A DNA stretch of 64,000 nucleotides from Brachybacterium avium (GCF_002216795.1 NZ_CP022316.1:1860001-1924000); one strand, 5' to 3'. Positions 36,149-45,047 are shown, numbered from the stretch's first letter. The notes: generated by a model not told the origin, from the sequence alone. Numbers and translations are program-made.

Positions 36149-37010
36149 GCCGGTCACCGACGCCCACCTGCATCTGTGGGACCTCGCCGAGAGCCCCTAC
36201 GCCTGGCTCGCCGGGGCCCCGGCGCCGCTGCGCCGCACCGTGGGCATCGAGGACGTCCGCGGTGCCCTGGTGGAGCTCGGCGTCACCCGGGTGGTGCTGG
36301 TCCAGGCCGATGACACCGCCGAGGACACCGCTCACCTGCAGCGCACCGCCCGCACGATCGAGGGAGAGGGCGGGCTCGGGATCACGCGGGCCGACGTCGT
36401 CGGCTGGCTGCCGCTGGAGGATCCGGACGCCGTGCGCGCCGCGCTCGAGGACCCGCAGCGCTCCGACCACCTCGTGGGCGTGCGCCACCTGGTCCACGAC
36501 GACCCCGATCCGGGCTTCCTGGACCGGCCGGAGGTGGCGCAGTCGCTGGACCTGCTCGCCGAGGCCGGGCTGTCGCTGGATGTCCCCGACGCCTTCGAGC
36601 GGCACATGGAGCAGGTGGCGCGCGTGGCCCGCCGCCACCCCGGCCTCACCGTGGTGCTGGACCATCTCGGCAAACCGCCGCTCGGCGACCGCGAGGGCAT
36701 GGCCCGGTGGCAGGCGCAGCTCGAGGCGATCGCCGCCTGCCCGAACGTCGTCGCGAAGGTCTCCGGTCTCGCGACCAGCGGCAACGGTGACTTCGCCGTC
36801 GCAGCGGACCTCGCCCTCGCACTGTTCGGCCCGGAGCGGCTGATGATCGGCTCCGACTGGCCGATCGCCCCGCAGCACCTGGACCTCGCCAGCGGCTTCG
36901 CACCCCTGCTCGCCCACGTGCGCACCTGGGCGCCGGCCGACGTCCGCGCGGTCACCCAGGGGACCGCAGCGCGGGTCTACCGCCGGCTCGGCGAGGCACC
37001 CGCCCGCTGA
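36135..37010 (+). CDS. L-fuconolactonase (amidohydrolase family)
   Basis: A 291-residue metal-dependent amidohydrolase_2 enzyme. The HxH motif is in VTDAHLHLWDLAESPYAW. A second His is in VVLDHLGKPPLGDRE, and the final metal Asp is in MIGSDWPIAPQHLD. Homologues open L-fucono-lactone to L-fuconate. It overlaps the fucose dehydrogenase gene by 14 bp and has a GGAGG site, so the five fucose genes FAH to lactonase form one operon. A long palindrome follows as possible terminator. Confidence 0.9.
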   Translation: MVPAEPVTDAHLHLWDLAESPYAWLAGAPAPLRRTVGIEDVRGALVELGVTRVVLVQADDTAEDTAHLQRTARTIEGEGGLGITRADVVGWLPLEDPDAVRAALEDPQRSDHLVGVRHLVHDDPDPGFLDRPEVAQSLDLLAEAGLSLDVPDAFERHMEQVARVARRHPGLTVVLDHLGKPPLGDREGMARWQAQLEAIAACPNVVAKVSGLATSGNGDFAVAADLALALFGPERLMIGSDWPIAPQHLDLASGFAPLLAHVRTWAPADVRAVTQGTAARVYRRLGEAPAR

Positions 37011-37071
37011 CCCGCCCGGCACCCGCGATCGCAGCCGCCGTCCGCCGACCACCGACCGCCGACCGCCGACC

Positions 37072-37130
37072 AGGATTGTCAGGTTCCGAACCAGATTCAC
37101 CCCTGAAGTGGTTCAGAACCTGACAATCCT
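37072..37130. repeat. 59-bp palindromic dispersed element, copy 2
   Basis: AGGATTGTCAGGTTC (37072-37086) and GAACCTGACAATCCT (37116-37130) are perfect 15-bp arms. Inside them GAACCA (37088-37093) pairs with TGGTTC (37109-37114), and TTCA (37096-37099) with TGAA (37104-37107). The arm is nearly identical to the element at 22151-22211. It lies in the 203-bp gap between the convergent lactonase and GntR genes, where it could also end transcription. Confidence 0.85.
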
Positions 37131-37213
37131 GGGCTGGGCTGGGCCCGGCTGGCGGGTGGGCCTGCCGCAGCGCGGTCACTTGGCCGGCCGGCCCGGCGCG
37201 CTCTGCGGCGCGG

Positions 37214-37906
37214 TCACGCGGCCGGCGGCTCCCCCTTCTGCAGCAGCCAGGACTCGACGCCGGCGACATGGGCCGCCGCATAGGTGCGGGCGAGGTCCGG
37301 GCGGCGGGCCTGCAGCGCGTCCAGGATCCGGCGGTGCTCGGCCAGGGTGCGCTCGACCGCGGAGTCGTCCGTCAGCCCGCGCCACACCCGGGCCCGGGCG
37401 GTCGAGCTGGCGAGGCTGTCCAGCAGCGAGCTGAGGTAGTCGTTGGGGCAGCGATCGTTGATCAGGTGGTGGAAGGCGATATCCGCCTCGACCAGCTCCT
37501 CGATGGTGGAGCTGTCGTCGAGGTCCGCCATCGACTGCTCGAGCTTCGCGAAGTCCTCGTCGGTCAGGTGCGGGCAGGCCTGCTCGACCGCGGCCGGCTC
37601 CAGCAGGCGCCGGATCTCGATGATCTCCACATAGCTGGAGTCGTGGTGGAGGTCCAGCACGAAGGCGAGGGACTCCAGCAGCTGCTCCGGCTCGAGGGCC
37701 GTCACATAGGTGCCGTCGCCCTGGCGCACATCGAGCACCCGGATCACGGACAGCGCCTTGACCGCCTCGCGCAGCGAGTTGCGCGAGACCCCGATCCGCT
37801 CGGACAGCTCGCTCTCGGTGGGGAGCCGGTCGCCGGGCTTCAGCGTCCCGTCCACCACCATCTGCTTGATCGCGCTGATCGCACGATCGGTGACCGCAGA
37901 GGCCAT
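37214..37906 (-). CDS. GntR-family regulator, FCD subfamily (probable L-fucose cluster regulator)
   Basis: A 230-residue regulator. The winged helix is KPGDRLPTESELSERIGVSRNSLREAV. The FCD domain has conserved ligand/metal residues in RRLLEPAAVEQACPHL, ADIAFHHLINDRCPND and AEHRRILDALQA. ATG 37906 has a strong GAAGGAG site; the frame is open to 37981. It converges with the fucose operon and so likely senses fucose or fuconate. It also lies only 37 bp downstream of telA on the same strand, so it may share the telA transcript. Confidence 0.88.
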   Translation of the reverse strand: MASAVTDRAISAIKQMVVDGTLKPGDRLPTESELSERIGVSRNSLREAVKALSVIRVLDVRQGDGTYVTALEPEQLLESLAFVLDLHHDSSYVEIIEIRRLLEPAAVEQACPHLTDEDFAKLEQSMADLDDSSTIEELVEADIAFHHLINDRCPNDYLSSLLDSLASSTARARVWRGLTDDSAVERTLAEHRRILDALQARRPDLARTYAAAHVAGVESWLLQKGEPPAA

Positions 37907-37943
37907 CAGAGCACTCCTTCCAACGCCAGGGCGTGAGAGGTGC

Positions 37944-39167
37944 TCATCGCCGGTCCTCGATCTCGAGCAGGTCCATCGCACTGGCCTGCTCGATCTGCTC
38001 GTGCTCGGGCTGCTCGTTCTGCATCCGCTCCAGGTAGGGCTGGGCGCGATGGACCTGCTGCTCCAGGTTCGTCACCGTGGTGAGGAAGTTCTGGTTGGCC
38101 TGGGTGCGGAAGGCGTCGATCCCGTCCATCGTGGTGAACAGGTTCTCGAAGGCCTTCTGCAGCGTCTCCTCGGAGACCCCGGAGGTCGCGGCCTGCTCCT
38201 GGATCTTCACCGAGTTGTCCGCCAGCATCTGCGAGGTGCGGGAGATGAGGTCATCAGTGGTGCGGTTGACCGCATCGATCTGATCCAGCACGATCTTCTG
38301 GTTCTCCAGCGCCTGGGCGGTGATCACTGCGGTGCGCAGCGCGGTGACGGTGGTGGTCCGCGCCCGCTCCACCCCCTGCTGGAGCTTGGTGTTGTTGTCC
38401 TCGATGAGGCCCATCGACAGGTAGGCCTGGACGGTCACCGCGATCTGGGTGGCCACGTCCTGGCGGCGCTGCCGCACCGCGAACAGCACGTCCCGCTCCA
38501 GGGCATCGGCCTCGGCGGCCTTCCCCTCGGCGCGGGTCTGCTCGGCGCGGCGCACCGCCCGGTCATCGAGCAGGCTGAGCAGGTAGGAGGCCTTCTTCAG
38601 GGAGGCGAGGTCCTCCCACAGCGCCCGACGTTCCACCGACAGCTCGGCATTGTCCTTCTGCAGCATCTCCTGGCCGCGGCTGAGCGCGCCGAGCACCTGA
38701 TCGAGCTGGTCCTGGTTCGATTCGAAGCTGCGGAAGTAGCGCTTGGCGAGATTGCGGCCCGGCAGGAAGGACAGCGCCTTGTCGGCGAAGGTCTCCTCCT
38801 TCGGAGCGAGCTCACCCATGGTGGTGCGCAGCTCGGAGAGCGACTTCGCCACCGACTCCTGCGCATTGCCCTTCTCCTTCGACTCCCGCAGCGACTGCTG
38901 CATGAAGCGCGAGGAGGTCTGGCTGGTGCGCTCGAAGGTGCGGCGCGCCACCGCGCCCAGCGCGTTGACCTGCGCGGTGTACTCCTGCGAGTGGGGATTC
39001 AGCTGGGCGACCTGCTCGACCCAGGCATCCGCGCGCTGCTCGAGCTCCTGCTGCTGCTCAGCGGGAAGGTCCGGCAGCATGTCGCCGGCCTGGTCGTCGG
39101 GGATCGATTCGACCGGCTCGGCCGGGGTGATCTCCTGCTCGGGAACGGGTGGTTCGAGTTTGTCCAT
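37944..39167 (-). CDS. telA: TelA/KlaA family protein (toxic anion resistance-type)
   Basis: A 407-residue, mostly helical, soluble protein matching TelA. An acidic Pro/Glu-rich N-terminus (residues 1-30) is followed by long amphipathic helices such as LPDLPAEQQQELEQRADAW, and by QEMLQKDNAELSVERRALW and DLASLKKASYLLSLLDDR. TelA is linked to tellurite and envelope stress, and its biochemical role is not known. It is 50 bp downstream of the XpaC-like gene. The same pairing (xpaC-telA) is seen in other Gram-positive bacteria, so the two probably act together. A GGAGG site precedes ATG 39167. Confidence 0.88.
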   Translation of the reverse strand: MDKLEPPVPEQEITPAEPVESIPDDQAGDMLPDLPAEQQQELEQRADAWVEQVAQLNPHSQEYTAQVNALGAVARRTFERTSQTSSRFMQQSLRESKEKGNAQESVAKSLSELRTTMGELAPKEETFADKALSFLPGRNLAKRYFRSFESNQDQLDQVLGALSRGQEMLQKDNAELSVERRALWEDLASLKKASYLLSLLDDRAVRRAEQTRAEGKAAEADALERDVLFAVRQRRQDVATQIAVTVQAYLSMGLIEDNNTKLQQGVERARTTTVTALRTAVITAQALENQKIVLDQIDAVNRTTDDLISRTSQMLADNSVKIQEQAATSGVSEETLQKAFENLFTTMDGIDAFRTQANQNFLTTVTNLEQQVHRAQPYLERMQNEQPEHEQIEQASAMDLLEIEDRR

Positions 39168-39217
39168 CGGGGCCTCCTGGGCGGTTCACGGTGGGGTGCG
39201 GTTAGTGCGGGATGCGA

Positions 39218-40183
39218 TCAGACGTCGATGATCGGGTTCAGGTGCTGGTCGGCGAAGCGGGCGCGCAGGAACTCGGCGTGCACCTCGAGGGAGCGGGAGA
39301 CGCCGCCGACGAGGTCGGTCTCGATCTGCTCGACCCCCTCGGCCAGCACGCTGAGCTGCCGACCGATGCTCTCGAGGTTCTCCAGCGCCTCCTGGCGGGC
39401 TGAGCCCTCGAAGGTCTGCAGGAAGCCGATGGTGTCGCTCGCGGCTTCGACCAGGTCGGGCACGTAGCGGCAGGCGATCCCCTCGAGCATCGTCACCTCG
39501 CCGGTCGAGGGCCGCAGCGACTGCAGCTGCTCGGTGGCGACCAGGGCGTCGATCCGGGTGACCAGGCCGTCGACGTCGTCCAGCACGGTCGCGGCCGACG
39601 GGGTGCTGCTCGCCTGCGGGCGCAGCACCGAGAGCTCCTCGCGGGTGGCGGCGTCGGCGTCCAGGATCCGGGTGAGCACGGCCCGGGTGCTGTCCGGCAC
39701 CGAGGCGTCCAGCACGGGGCGCTCCTCCTGGTCGCGGCGCGGAGCGTTCAGGAGGGCGCCGCTGCCGCCGAGGGTCACCACGCCGATGCCGGCCGCCGCG
39801 GCGAGGGCCAGCAACGGGCCGGCCAGCCCCGCGCCGAGCCCGACGACGAGCGTGAGGACCGCGGCGAGCCCGCCCAGCAGCACCGGGGCGCCGAAGCGCA
39901 CCAGCGGCGAGCGGCGGGGCCGGCCGACGGCCTTCGAGGCGGGGGAGTGGACCGTCCCCTGCAGTGGCTTCTCGATCGGGCCCCACAGGTCGCGGCGCTC
40001 GGCGGTGGCCTTCCAGGGCAGGTCACGGTCGCCGGGGGTCCGGGCATCCGAGCCTGCGGGCGCCGAGGCGTCCGTGCTGCCGCGGGAGCCGGTCGGTACC
40101 GGGGGCGCGGGCGCGAAAGGATCCGGGAACCTGTTGTTCCCGCTGGTCGGCGGCTCGGCCGACGGTCCCTGCTCTGCGCTCAC
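39218..40183 (-). CDS. XpaC-like membrane protein (5-bromo-4-chloroindolyl phosphate hydrolysis family)
   Basis: A 321-residue protein. A disordered Pro/Ser/Gly-rich N-terminus (about 1-85) is followed by two close hydrophobic segments (PVLLGGLAAVLTLVVGLGAG and a following Ala-rich helix, about 98-140). A helical C-terminal domain follows with LVTRIDALVATEQLQSL, MLEGIACRYVPDLVEAA and SLEVHAEFLRARFADQ. The helical part and the telA neighbour fit the XpaC family, whose function is unclear. A broken paralogue lies at 20301-21201. The GTG start at 40183 has GGAGG about 12 nt upstream. Confidence 0.68.
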   Translation of the reverse strand: MSAEQGPSAEPPTSGNNRFPDPFAPAPPVPTGSRGSTDASAPAGSDARTPGDRDLPWKATAERRDLWGPIEKPLQGTVHSPASKAVGRPRRSPLVRFGAPVLLGGLAAVLTLVVGLGAGLAGPLLALAAAAGIGVVTLGGSGALLNAPRRDQEERPVLDASVPDSTRAVLTRILDADAATREELSVLRPQASSTPSAATVLDDVDGLVTRIDALVATEQLQSLRPSTGEVTMLEGIACRYVPDLVEAASDTIGFLQTFEGSARQEALENLESIGRQLSVLAEGVEQIETDLVGGVSRSLEVHAEFLRARFADQHLNPIIDV

Positions 40184-40402
40184 CGGTTCCCGCTGTCCTC
40201 CCCGAGACGATGACGAGGCCGGTTCGGGTGGAGTGGTCCGGGACCGTTCCCTCCACCGTGCGAACGCCTCGCCTGTGCGTATGGACAGGCTATCGCGCAG
40301 TACTGGACGTCACCCGAAGATTCCTCGGACGAGTTCAGCCCGCCGGCGGGCTCCCGGTGCAGTTTCAGCCCAGGGGCACGGCCTCAGCCCTGCGACACGG
40401 GT

Positions 40403-40543
40403 TCAGCCCTGCGGCACAGCCTCCCAGCTGCGGGAGGCGGCCGAGCGCACCACGGCTTCGCAGATCTCCGCGGCGCTCAGCCCGTCGGCCGCGCTCGGGG
40501 CGATGACGCGGAGGTGGCGCGACGACATCTCGTGTTCGACCAT
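40403..40543 (-). pseudogene. 46-codon remnant resembling the C-terminus of a Gfo/Idh/MocA oxidoreductase
   Basis: A short frame starts at an ATG overlapping the stop of the AbiEi-like gene (TGATG) and ends at 40403. Its middle, ADGLSAAEICEAVVRSAASRSWEAV, is like the last helix of Gfo/Idh/MocA proteins, where similar text follows the domain fold. The upstream 300 or so residues of such a protein are missing, so this looks like a leftover after a replacement that brought in the AbiEi-like gene. It may still be translated by coupling. The sequence from 40184 to 40402 shows no other gene. Confidence 0.5.
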
Positions 40544-41529
40544 CAGCGATCCCCAAGAAGCAGCCGCGAAATCTGCATCGCTGCTTCTTCGCTGTCCTGG
40601 TCACCACTCATGAACAGATCCCAATAGACGATCGCAGCGTCCGCGACCGCCAGGTCGGTTGTGCCTGCATTGGTCGACACCGAGTGCGAGAGCCTCCAGA
40701 GGGTGGGATCACGAGGAATGCAGGTGACGAGATTCGCCTCCTCCAGAGGAGCAGGCACGAAGCCGTCGTCGGCAAGGTCGACGGGGCCGGAGACGTAGAT
40801 CCGTCCTCGAGCCGGTAGCTTCCAGGGGGCGATCTGATCTGCGGCGACATCACCGCTCACAAGATTCGCGACGTCCAGCAGACGGGCGACCTCCACGGCA
40901 CGGTCGACGAGATCTGTCACCGGGTCCAGCCCGTACCAGCCGAACTCCTGCCCACCGGGCCCTGGGTATTCGTGGCGCCAGTGGGAGAGCAGACGAGCGC
41001 GATCCTGGGCGTACAGTCCTTTTCCCTCATCGGCTACGAGCCCTCCCAGGGCTTGTGCGGCGCGGGAGACGGACTGCTGGGTCGTTCCCAGCGTCTCGGC
41101 AATCACAGGCTGTCTGGTGGGCTCGGCAGTGAGCAGCAGGTATCGCTCGAGCGCCCAACGAATCCATGCGGGAGTGCCCCTGTGACGGGGTGGGCGCCGT
41201 TGCGGGAGTTCCGGTGCCGCTCCATAGCGGCGTCCCGCATGGATGAGCTGGATGGGTTCGGCAGTGAGGATATCGATCTCCCCGGCCGTGGCGCGCTCAA
41301 CCACCCCGGTGGTCGCGGACACCCCGATGTGGAGCACCCGGCGTCGCTCCCTCCCTTGGTCGACGCTGTCGCGCCGTACATCGTGCGCTGTGAGTCGAGC
41401 TGCGGGCGTGCCGGGCTCGATCTCGAACGCGGAGCCGTCTGGGGCGCGCAGGAGCCATGTGGATACCGATGACCCCTCGGCTATCCGGATGTCCAGTTCC
41501 TGTAGCAGTGCTCCCACGTCAACGGTCAT
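40543..41529 (-). CDS. AbiEi-type (type IV antitoxin-like) winged-helix protein
   Basis: A 328-residue protein of no certain name. A winged-helix segment (about 130-165, PVIAETLGTTQQSVSRAAQALG) is followed by a C-terminal domain with DVANLVSGDVAADQIAPW and GRIYVSGPVDLADDG. This arrangement resembles AbiEi-like antitoxins of type IV systems, which repress their own promoters. No nucleotidyltransferase (AbiEii) toxin gene lies next to it, so it would be an orphan. Codon use and the less GC-rich upstream 250 bp (ATAAATTTG at about 41592) hint at transfer. ATG 41529 is preceded by GGAGG. Confidence 0.5.
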   Translation of the reverse strand: MTVDVGALLQELDIRIAEGSSVSTWLLRAPDGSAFEIEPGTPAARLTAHDVRRDSVDQGRERRRVLHIGVSATTGVVERATAGEIDILTAEPIQLIHAGRRYGAAPELPQRRPPRHRGTPAWIRWALERYLLLTAEPTRQPVIAETLGTTQQSVSRAAQALGGLVADEGKGLYAQDRARLLSHWRHEYPGPGGQEFGWYGLDPVTDLVDRAVEVARLLDVANLVSGDVAADQIAPWKLPARGRIYVSGPVDLADDGFVPAPLEEANLVTCIPRDPTLWRLSHSVSTNAGTTDLAVADAAIVYWDLFMSGDQDSEEAAMQISRLLLGDR

Positions 41530-41786
41530 CAGCCCTCCAACAACTCAAGTCCCGCCGTGTGGGATCGCGCGTGTTGGACAAGTCCACCATAAATTTGCTA
41601 CTGAATCCAGATTCCCAGCGCACTGCCGTGGCCAGCAGGGCTCCGACGTCGAGCGCACCGGGTCTGAGCCAAGGGCTCCCAGCGGAGCGGCATCGAGTGC
41701 GCAACTCTCCGGACTCATCCGCCCGGGGCGGGTTAGCCTGAGGCGGGCAATGTAAATCGAATCACACCTACATGATGGAGATGCAC

Positions 41787-44700
41787 ATGGACCGCCGACG
41801 TTTCATCCAAGCCTCCGGCGTCGCCGCAGGCGTCGGTTTCACGGGTATCGCTGTGCCCGGTGCAGCGAATGCCGCTCCCGAGGAGCCGGAGCCCGATTCG
41901 ATCACTGTGGACCCTCCCCCGGGGACCATCGAGATCACCGATGATGACCTGCGCGTTCGACTGCACCCGGACTTTCCCCAGGTCGTGGACTACACCGTGG
42001 GCGGGGCGACCCTCGCCGGGCGCTACGGCGGCGCGCACACGACGATCACGATCGACGACGTCGAGCGCGGGGTCGAGGTCGAGGAGCCGCAGCTCGCCGA
42101 GGACGGCGCGAGCGCGACCTACCGCCTCACCGTGCCGGATCTGCCCGGTGTCTCCGTCGACGCGGTGCTCTCGGTCGCCGACGGCGTGTTCCTCTGGCGC
42201 CTGACGAACATCGTGGACCCCGATCGGTCGGTGCATCGCGTCTCGGTGCCGCGTCTGGACCTGGCCTCCGTCAACGGCACCGAGGCGAGCGCCCGAGTGG
42301 TCACCGCCGATCTGTCCGTCGACCGTGCCACCAGCGGTGACCACTTCTACGACCTGTCGGCCCAGGAGCCCGGCACTGCCGTCTCGGATCCCACCCACGT
42401 CGCGCTGCTGCACGGTGGTGAGCTCGCCGCCGGCTTCGAGACCAACGCGGTCGAGGACAACACCGCCGGGGGTGCGACCGCCGACCGCGTGCAGACCGAC
42501 AACTCCCGGTACATCGCCACCCTCGCGCAGGGCGAGGGCGCCATCTACGGCACCGTCTCCCCGGGCACCTTCGTGGTGCGCGGGTCCACCGCGGATCACG
42601 GTCTCGGCGCTGATGCGAATCCCTTCGTGCGGGTGCGCGTGGTGGGTGATGCGAACGGCGACGGCGTGGTCGACTGGCAGGACGCTGCGATCGCGGCGCG
42701 CGACGTGGCCGAGACGATCGCCGGCTCCGAGGACGTGGCCGATGAGGTCATCAAACGCATCCCCTTCAACATCGTCTCCCAGGCCACACATCCGTTCCTC
42801 CGCATCCTCGATGACACCAAGCGCATCGGTCTGGCCACCGACGGGCTCGGCCAATCCGTGATGCTCAAGGGCTACGAGGCCGAGGGCCACGACGCCGCAC
42901 ACCCCGACTACGCGGGCCATTACAACGTGCGTGCCGGCGGCAAGGACGAGCTGGACACCCTGGTCACGAAGGGTTCGGAGTGGAACGCGACCTTCGGGGT
43001 GCACGTCAACGCCACCGAGTCCTACTCCGAGGCGCACGCCTTCTCCGAGGAGCTGCTGCGTGATCCGATCGAGCCGGGGTGGGGCTGGATGAACCAGGCG
43101 TACAAGATCGACGGACCGAAAGATCTCGGGAGCACCGCTGTGCTGCGACGCTTCCAGGATCTGCGCGACGAGGTCCCGGACAACCTGTCGTTCCTGTACG
43201 TGGACGTGTACTACCCCAGCGGCTGGGAGGGGCAGCGTCTGTCCCAGGAGCTGCGGCAGCAGGGCTGGGTGGTCTCCACCGAGTGGGCGAACAAGATGCC
43301 GCGGGAGTCGATCTGGTCGCACTGGGCGAATGATGAGAACTACGGCGGGTCCAGCAACAAGGGCCTGAACTCGCAGGTGATCCGTTTCATCGACAACGCC
43401 CGCAAGGACGTGTGGAATCCGGATCCGCTGCTGTCCAACGCGAACATCCAGGAGTTCGAGGGCTGGACCGGGCACCAGGACGCGAAGGCCTTCTTCACCA
43501 ACATCTGGGAGCGGAACCTGCCGACCAAGTTCCTCCAGCGCTCCGAGATCATCTCGTGGACCACCCCGACCGAGGACGAGCCCGGTCGTATCGTGCTGGC
43601 CGATGGCACCGAGGTGACCTCGTCGGTCGCCTCCGTCTCCGGCACCGAGATCCCCACCGACCGCCTCATCACGAGCGACGGCGCAACCGTCTACGAAGAC
43701 GGAAAGTACCTGTTGCCCTGGTCGGATGGGGACGAGAGGCTGTACCACCTGAACCCCGAGGGCGGCACATCCACCTGGACGCTCACCGATGGCTGGTCCG
43801 GACCGAGCTCGCTGGTCATGTACCGCCTGAGCGACTCGGGTCGCACCGATGAGGTCACCGTGCCCGTGCAGGATGGTCAGGTCACCCTCGATGCCGAGGC
43901 CGGCGTCGCGTATGTGCTCCACCCGAGCGGGCAGCTGCCGGAGCCGCGGGATCCTTCATGGGGTTTCGGCACTCCCGTGGTGGATCCCGGGTTCTTCTCG
44001 GGCACGCTGGACGCCTGGCGGGTGAAGGGCGAGGCCTCCGTGGAGACGGACGAATTCCTCAACCGCCAGGCGCTGCTCGGGGGCGGTGCAGCGGCGTCGA
44101 TCGAGCAGCACCTGCACGACCCGGCCCGCCCGGCCCGGCATCTGTCGGCGGGAACCTGGTCCGCGTGGGCGTGGATCGAGATCGATCCCACCAGCACCCG
44201 TGAGGTGACGGTCTCCGCTACCGGTCGAGGCGTGGAACCGACTGCGCATCAGGCGGCGCAGGGTCGCGGCGTGGCGACGACCATCAACGCCTCGACGGTG
44301 GTCAACGCCACCGCCTCGGACACCAAGCACGGCCGCCACTTCCAGCGAGTGCGCGTCACCTTCGTCTCCGACGGCTCTCCGGTGGCCTTCGCGGTCTCCG
44401 CCGCCGAGGGAGACGCCGAGGTGCGCATCGACGACATCCGCGTGGTCCCGTTCACCGAGCCGGAGGACCCCTCGCCGACGGAGGAGACGATCCTGTTCGA
44501 GGACTTCGAGAACGTCGACACCGGATACTGGCCGTTCGTGACCGGTGCCGACAACATCGGGGGCGACGCCCGCACCCAGCTCGCGGAGCGGCACGAGCCG
44601 TATTCGCAGGCCGGTTGGTACGGCCTGAACCAGGATGGCGACGCCGTCGAGGGCGGCAAGCTGACCGACAATGTGCTCCGCGGCCAGTGGTCATTGATGG

Positions 44701-45041
44701 CGAATGAGGAGAACGAGGGGCTGATCCTGAGCACCACGCAGGCGTCGCTGCCCCTCACCCCAGGACACCGCTATCGGCTCTCCTTCGACCACCAGACCGC
44801 CTTCGCCGATACCTATCAGATCGTGGTGGGCGAGGACACGGTCGGGGACCCGGTCGTCTCCGAGCAGGTGGAACGTCTGCCCCTGCCGCAGGCCCGGGAG
44901 ACCGAGCGGGTGAGCCTCGAGTTCACCGCCTCCGAGAACGTCGACACCACCTGGGTCGGCATCGAGAAGCTCGGCGGAGGGCGGCAGGCGAACCTCACGA
45001 TCGACGATCTGCGCGTCGAGGACCTCGGCAAGGTCGGCTGA
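41787..45041 (+). CDS. GH101 endo-alpha-N-acetylgalactosaminidase, Tat-exported
   Basis: A 1084-residue enzyme. The N-terminus DRRRFIQASGVAAG is a twin-arginine signal cut near Ala-Asn-Ala (about residue 30). A beta-sandwich domain (about 45-270) precedes the catalytic TIM barrel (about 270-620). The barrel contains DANGDGVVDWQDAAIAARDV, nucleophile D473 in SFLYVDVYYPSGW, acid/base E499 in WVVSTEWANK, and NKGLNSQVIRFIDN. The D-E distance is 26 residues, about six shorter than in pneumococcal/bifidobacterial enzymes. Galactose-binding-like beta-sandwiches follow (about 730-1084). The enzyme releases core-1 Gal-GalNAc from mucin-type O-glycans. ATG 41787 has GGAG six nt upstream. Confidence 0.9.
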   Translation: MDRRRFIQASGVAAGVGFTGIAVPGAANAAPEEPEPDSITVDPPPGTIEITDDDLRVRLHPDFPQVVDYTVGGATLAGRYGGAHTTITIDDVERGVEVEEPQLAEDGASATYRLTVPDLPGVSVDAVLSVADGVFLWRLTNIVDPDRSVHRVSVPRLDLASVNGTEASARVVTADLSVDRATSGDHFYDLSAQEPGTAVSDPTHVALLHGGELAAGFETNAVEDNTAGGATADRVQTDNSRYIATLAQGEGAIYGTVSPGTFVVRGSTADHGLGADANPFVRVRVVGDANGDGVVDWQDAAIAARDVAETIAGSEDVADEVIKRIPFNIVSQATHPFLRILDDTKRIGLATDGLGQSVMLKGYEAEGHDAAHPDYAGHYNVRAGGKDELDTLVTKGSEWNATFGVHVNATESYSEAHAFSEELLRDPIEPGWGWMNQAYKIDGPKDLGSTAVLRRFQDLRDEVPDNLSFLYVDVYYPSGWEGQRLSQELRQQGWVVSTEWANKMPRESIWSHWANDENYGGSSNKGLNSQVIRFIDNARKDVWNPDPLLSNANIQEFEGWTGHQDAKAFFTNIWERNLPTKFLQRSEIISWTTPTEDEPGRIVLADGTEVTSSVASVSGTEIPTDRLITSDGATVYEDGKYLLPWSDGDERLYHLNPEGGTSTWTLTDGWSGPSSLVMYRLSDSGRTDEVTVPVQDGQVTLDAEAGVAYVLHPSGQLPEPRDPSWGFGTPVVDPGFFSGTLDAWRVKGEASVETDEFLNRQALLGGGAAASIEQHLHDPARPARHLSAGTWSAWAWIEIDPTSTREVTVSATGRGVEPTAHQAAQGRGVATTINASTVVNATASDTKHGRHFQRVRVTFVSDGSPVAFAVSAAEGDAEVRIDDIRVVPFTEPEDPSPTEETILFEDFENVDTGYWPFVTGADNIGGDARTQLAERHEPYSQAGWYGLNQDGDAVEGGKLTDNVLRGQWSLMANEENEGLILSTTQASLPLTPGHRYRLSFDHQTAFADTYQIVVGEDTVGDPVVSEQVERLPLPQARETERVSLEFTASENVDTTWVGIEKLGGGRQANLTIDDLRVEDLGKVG

Positions 45042-45047
45042 TCTCGC

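Noticed and set aside
42640..42700. Dockerin-like calcium motif (DANGDGVVDWQDAAIA)
   Set aside because: This segment is part of the GH101 catalytic domain itself, where a similar stretch is conserved; there is no duplicated dockerin repeat.
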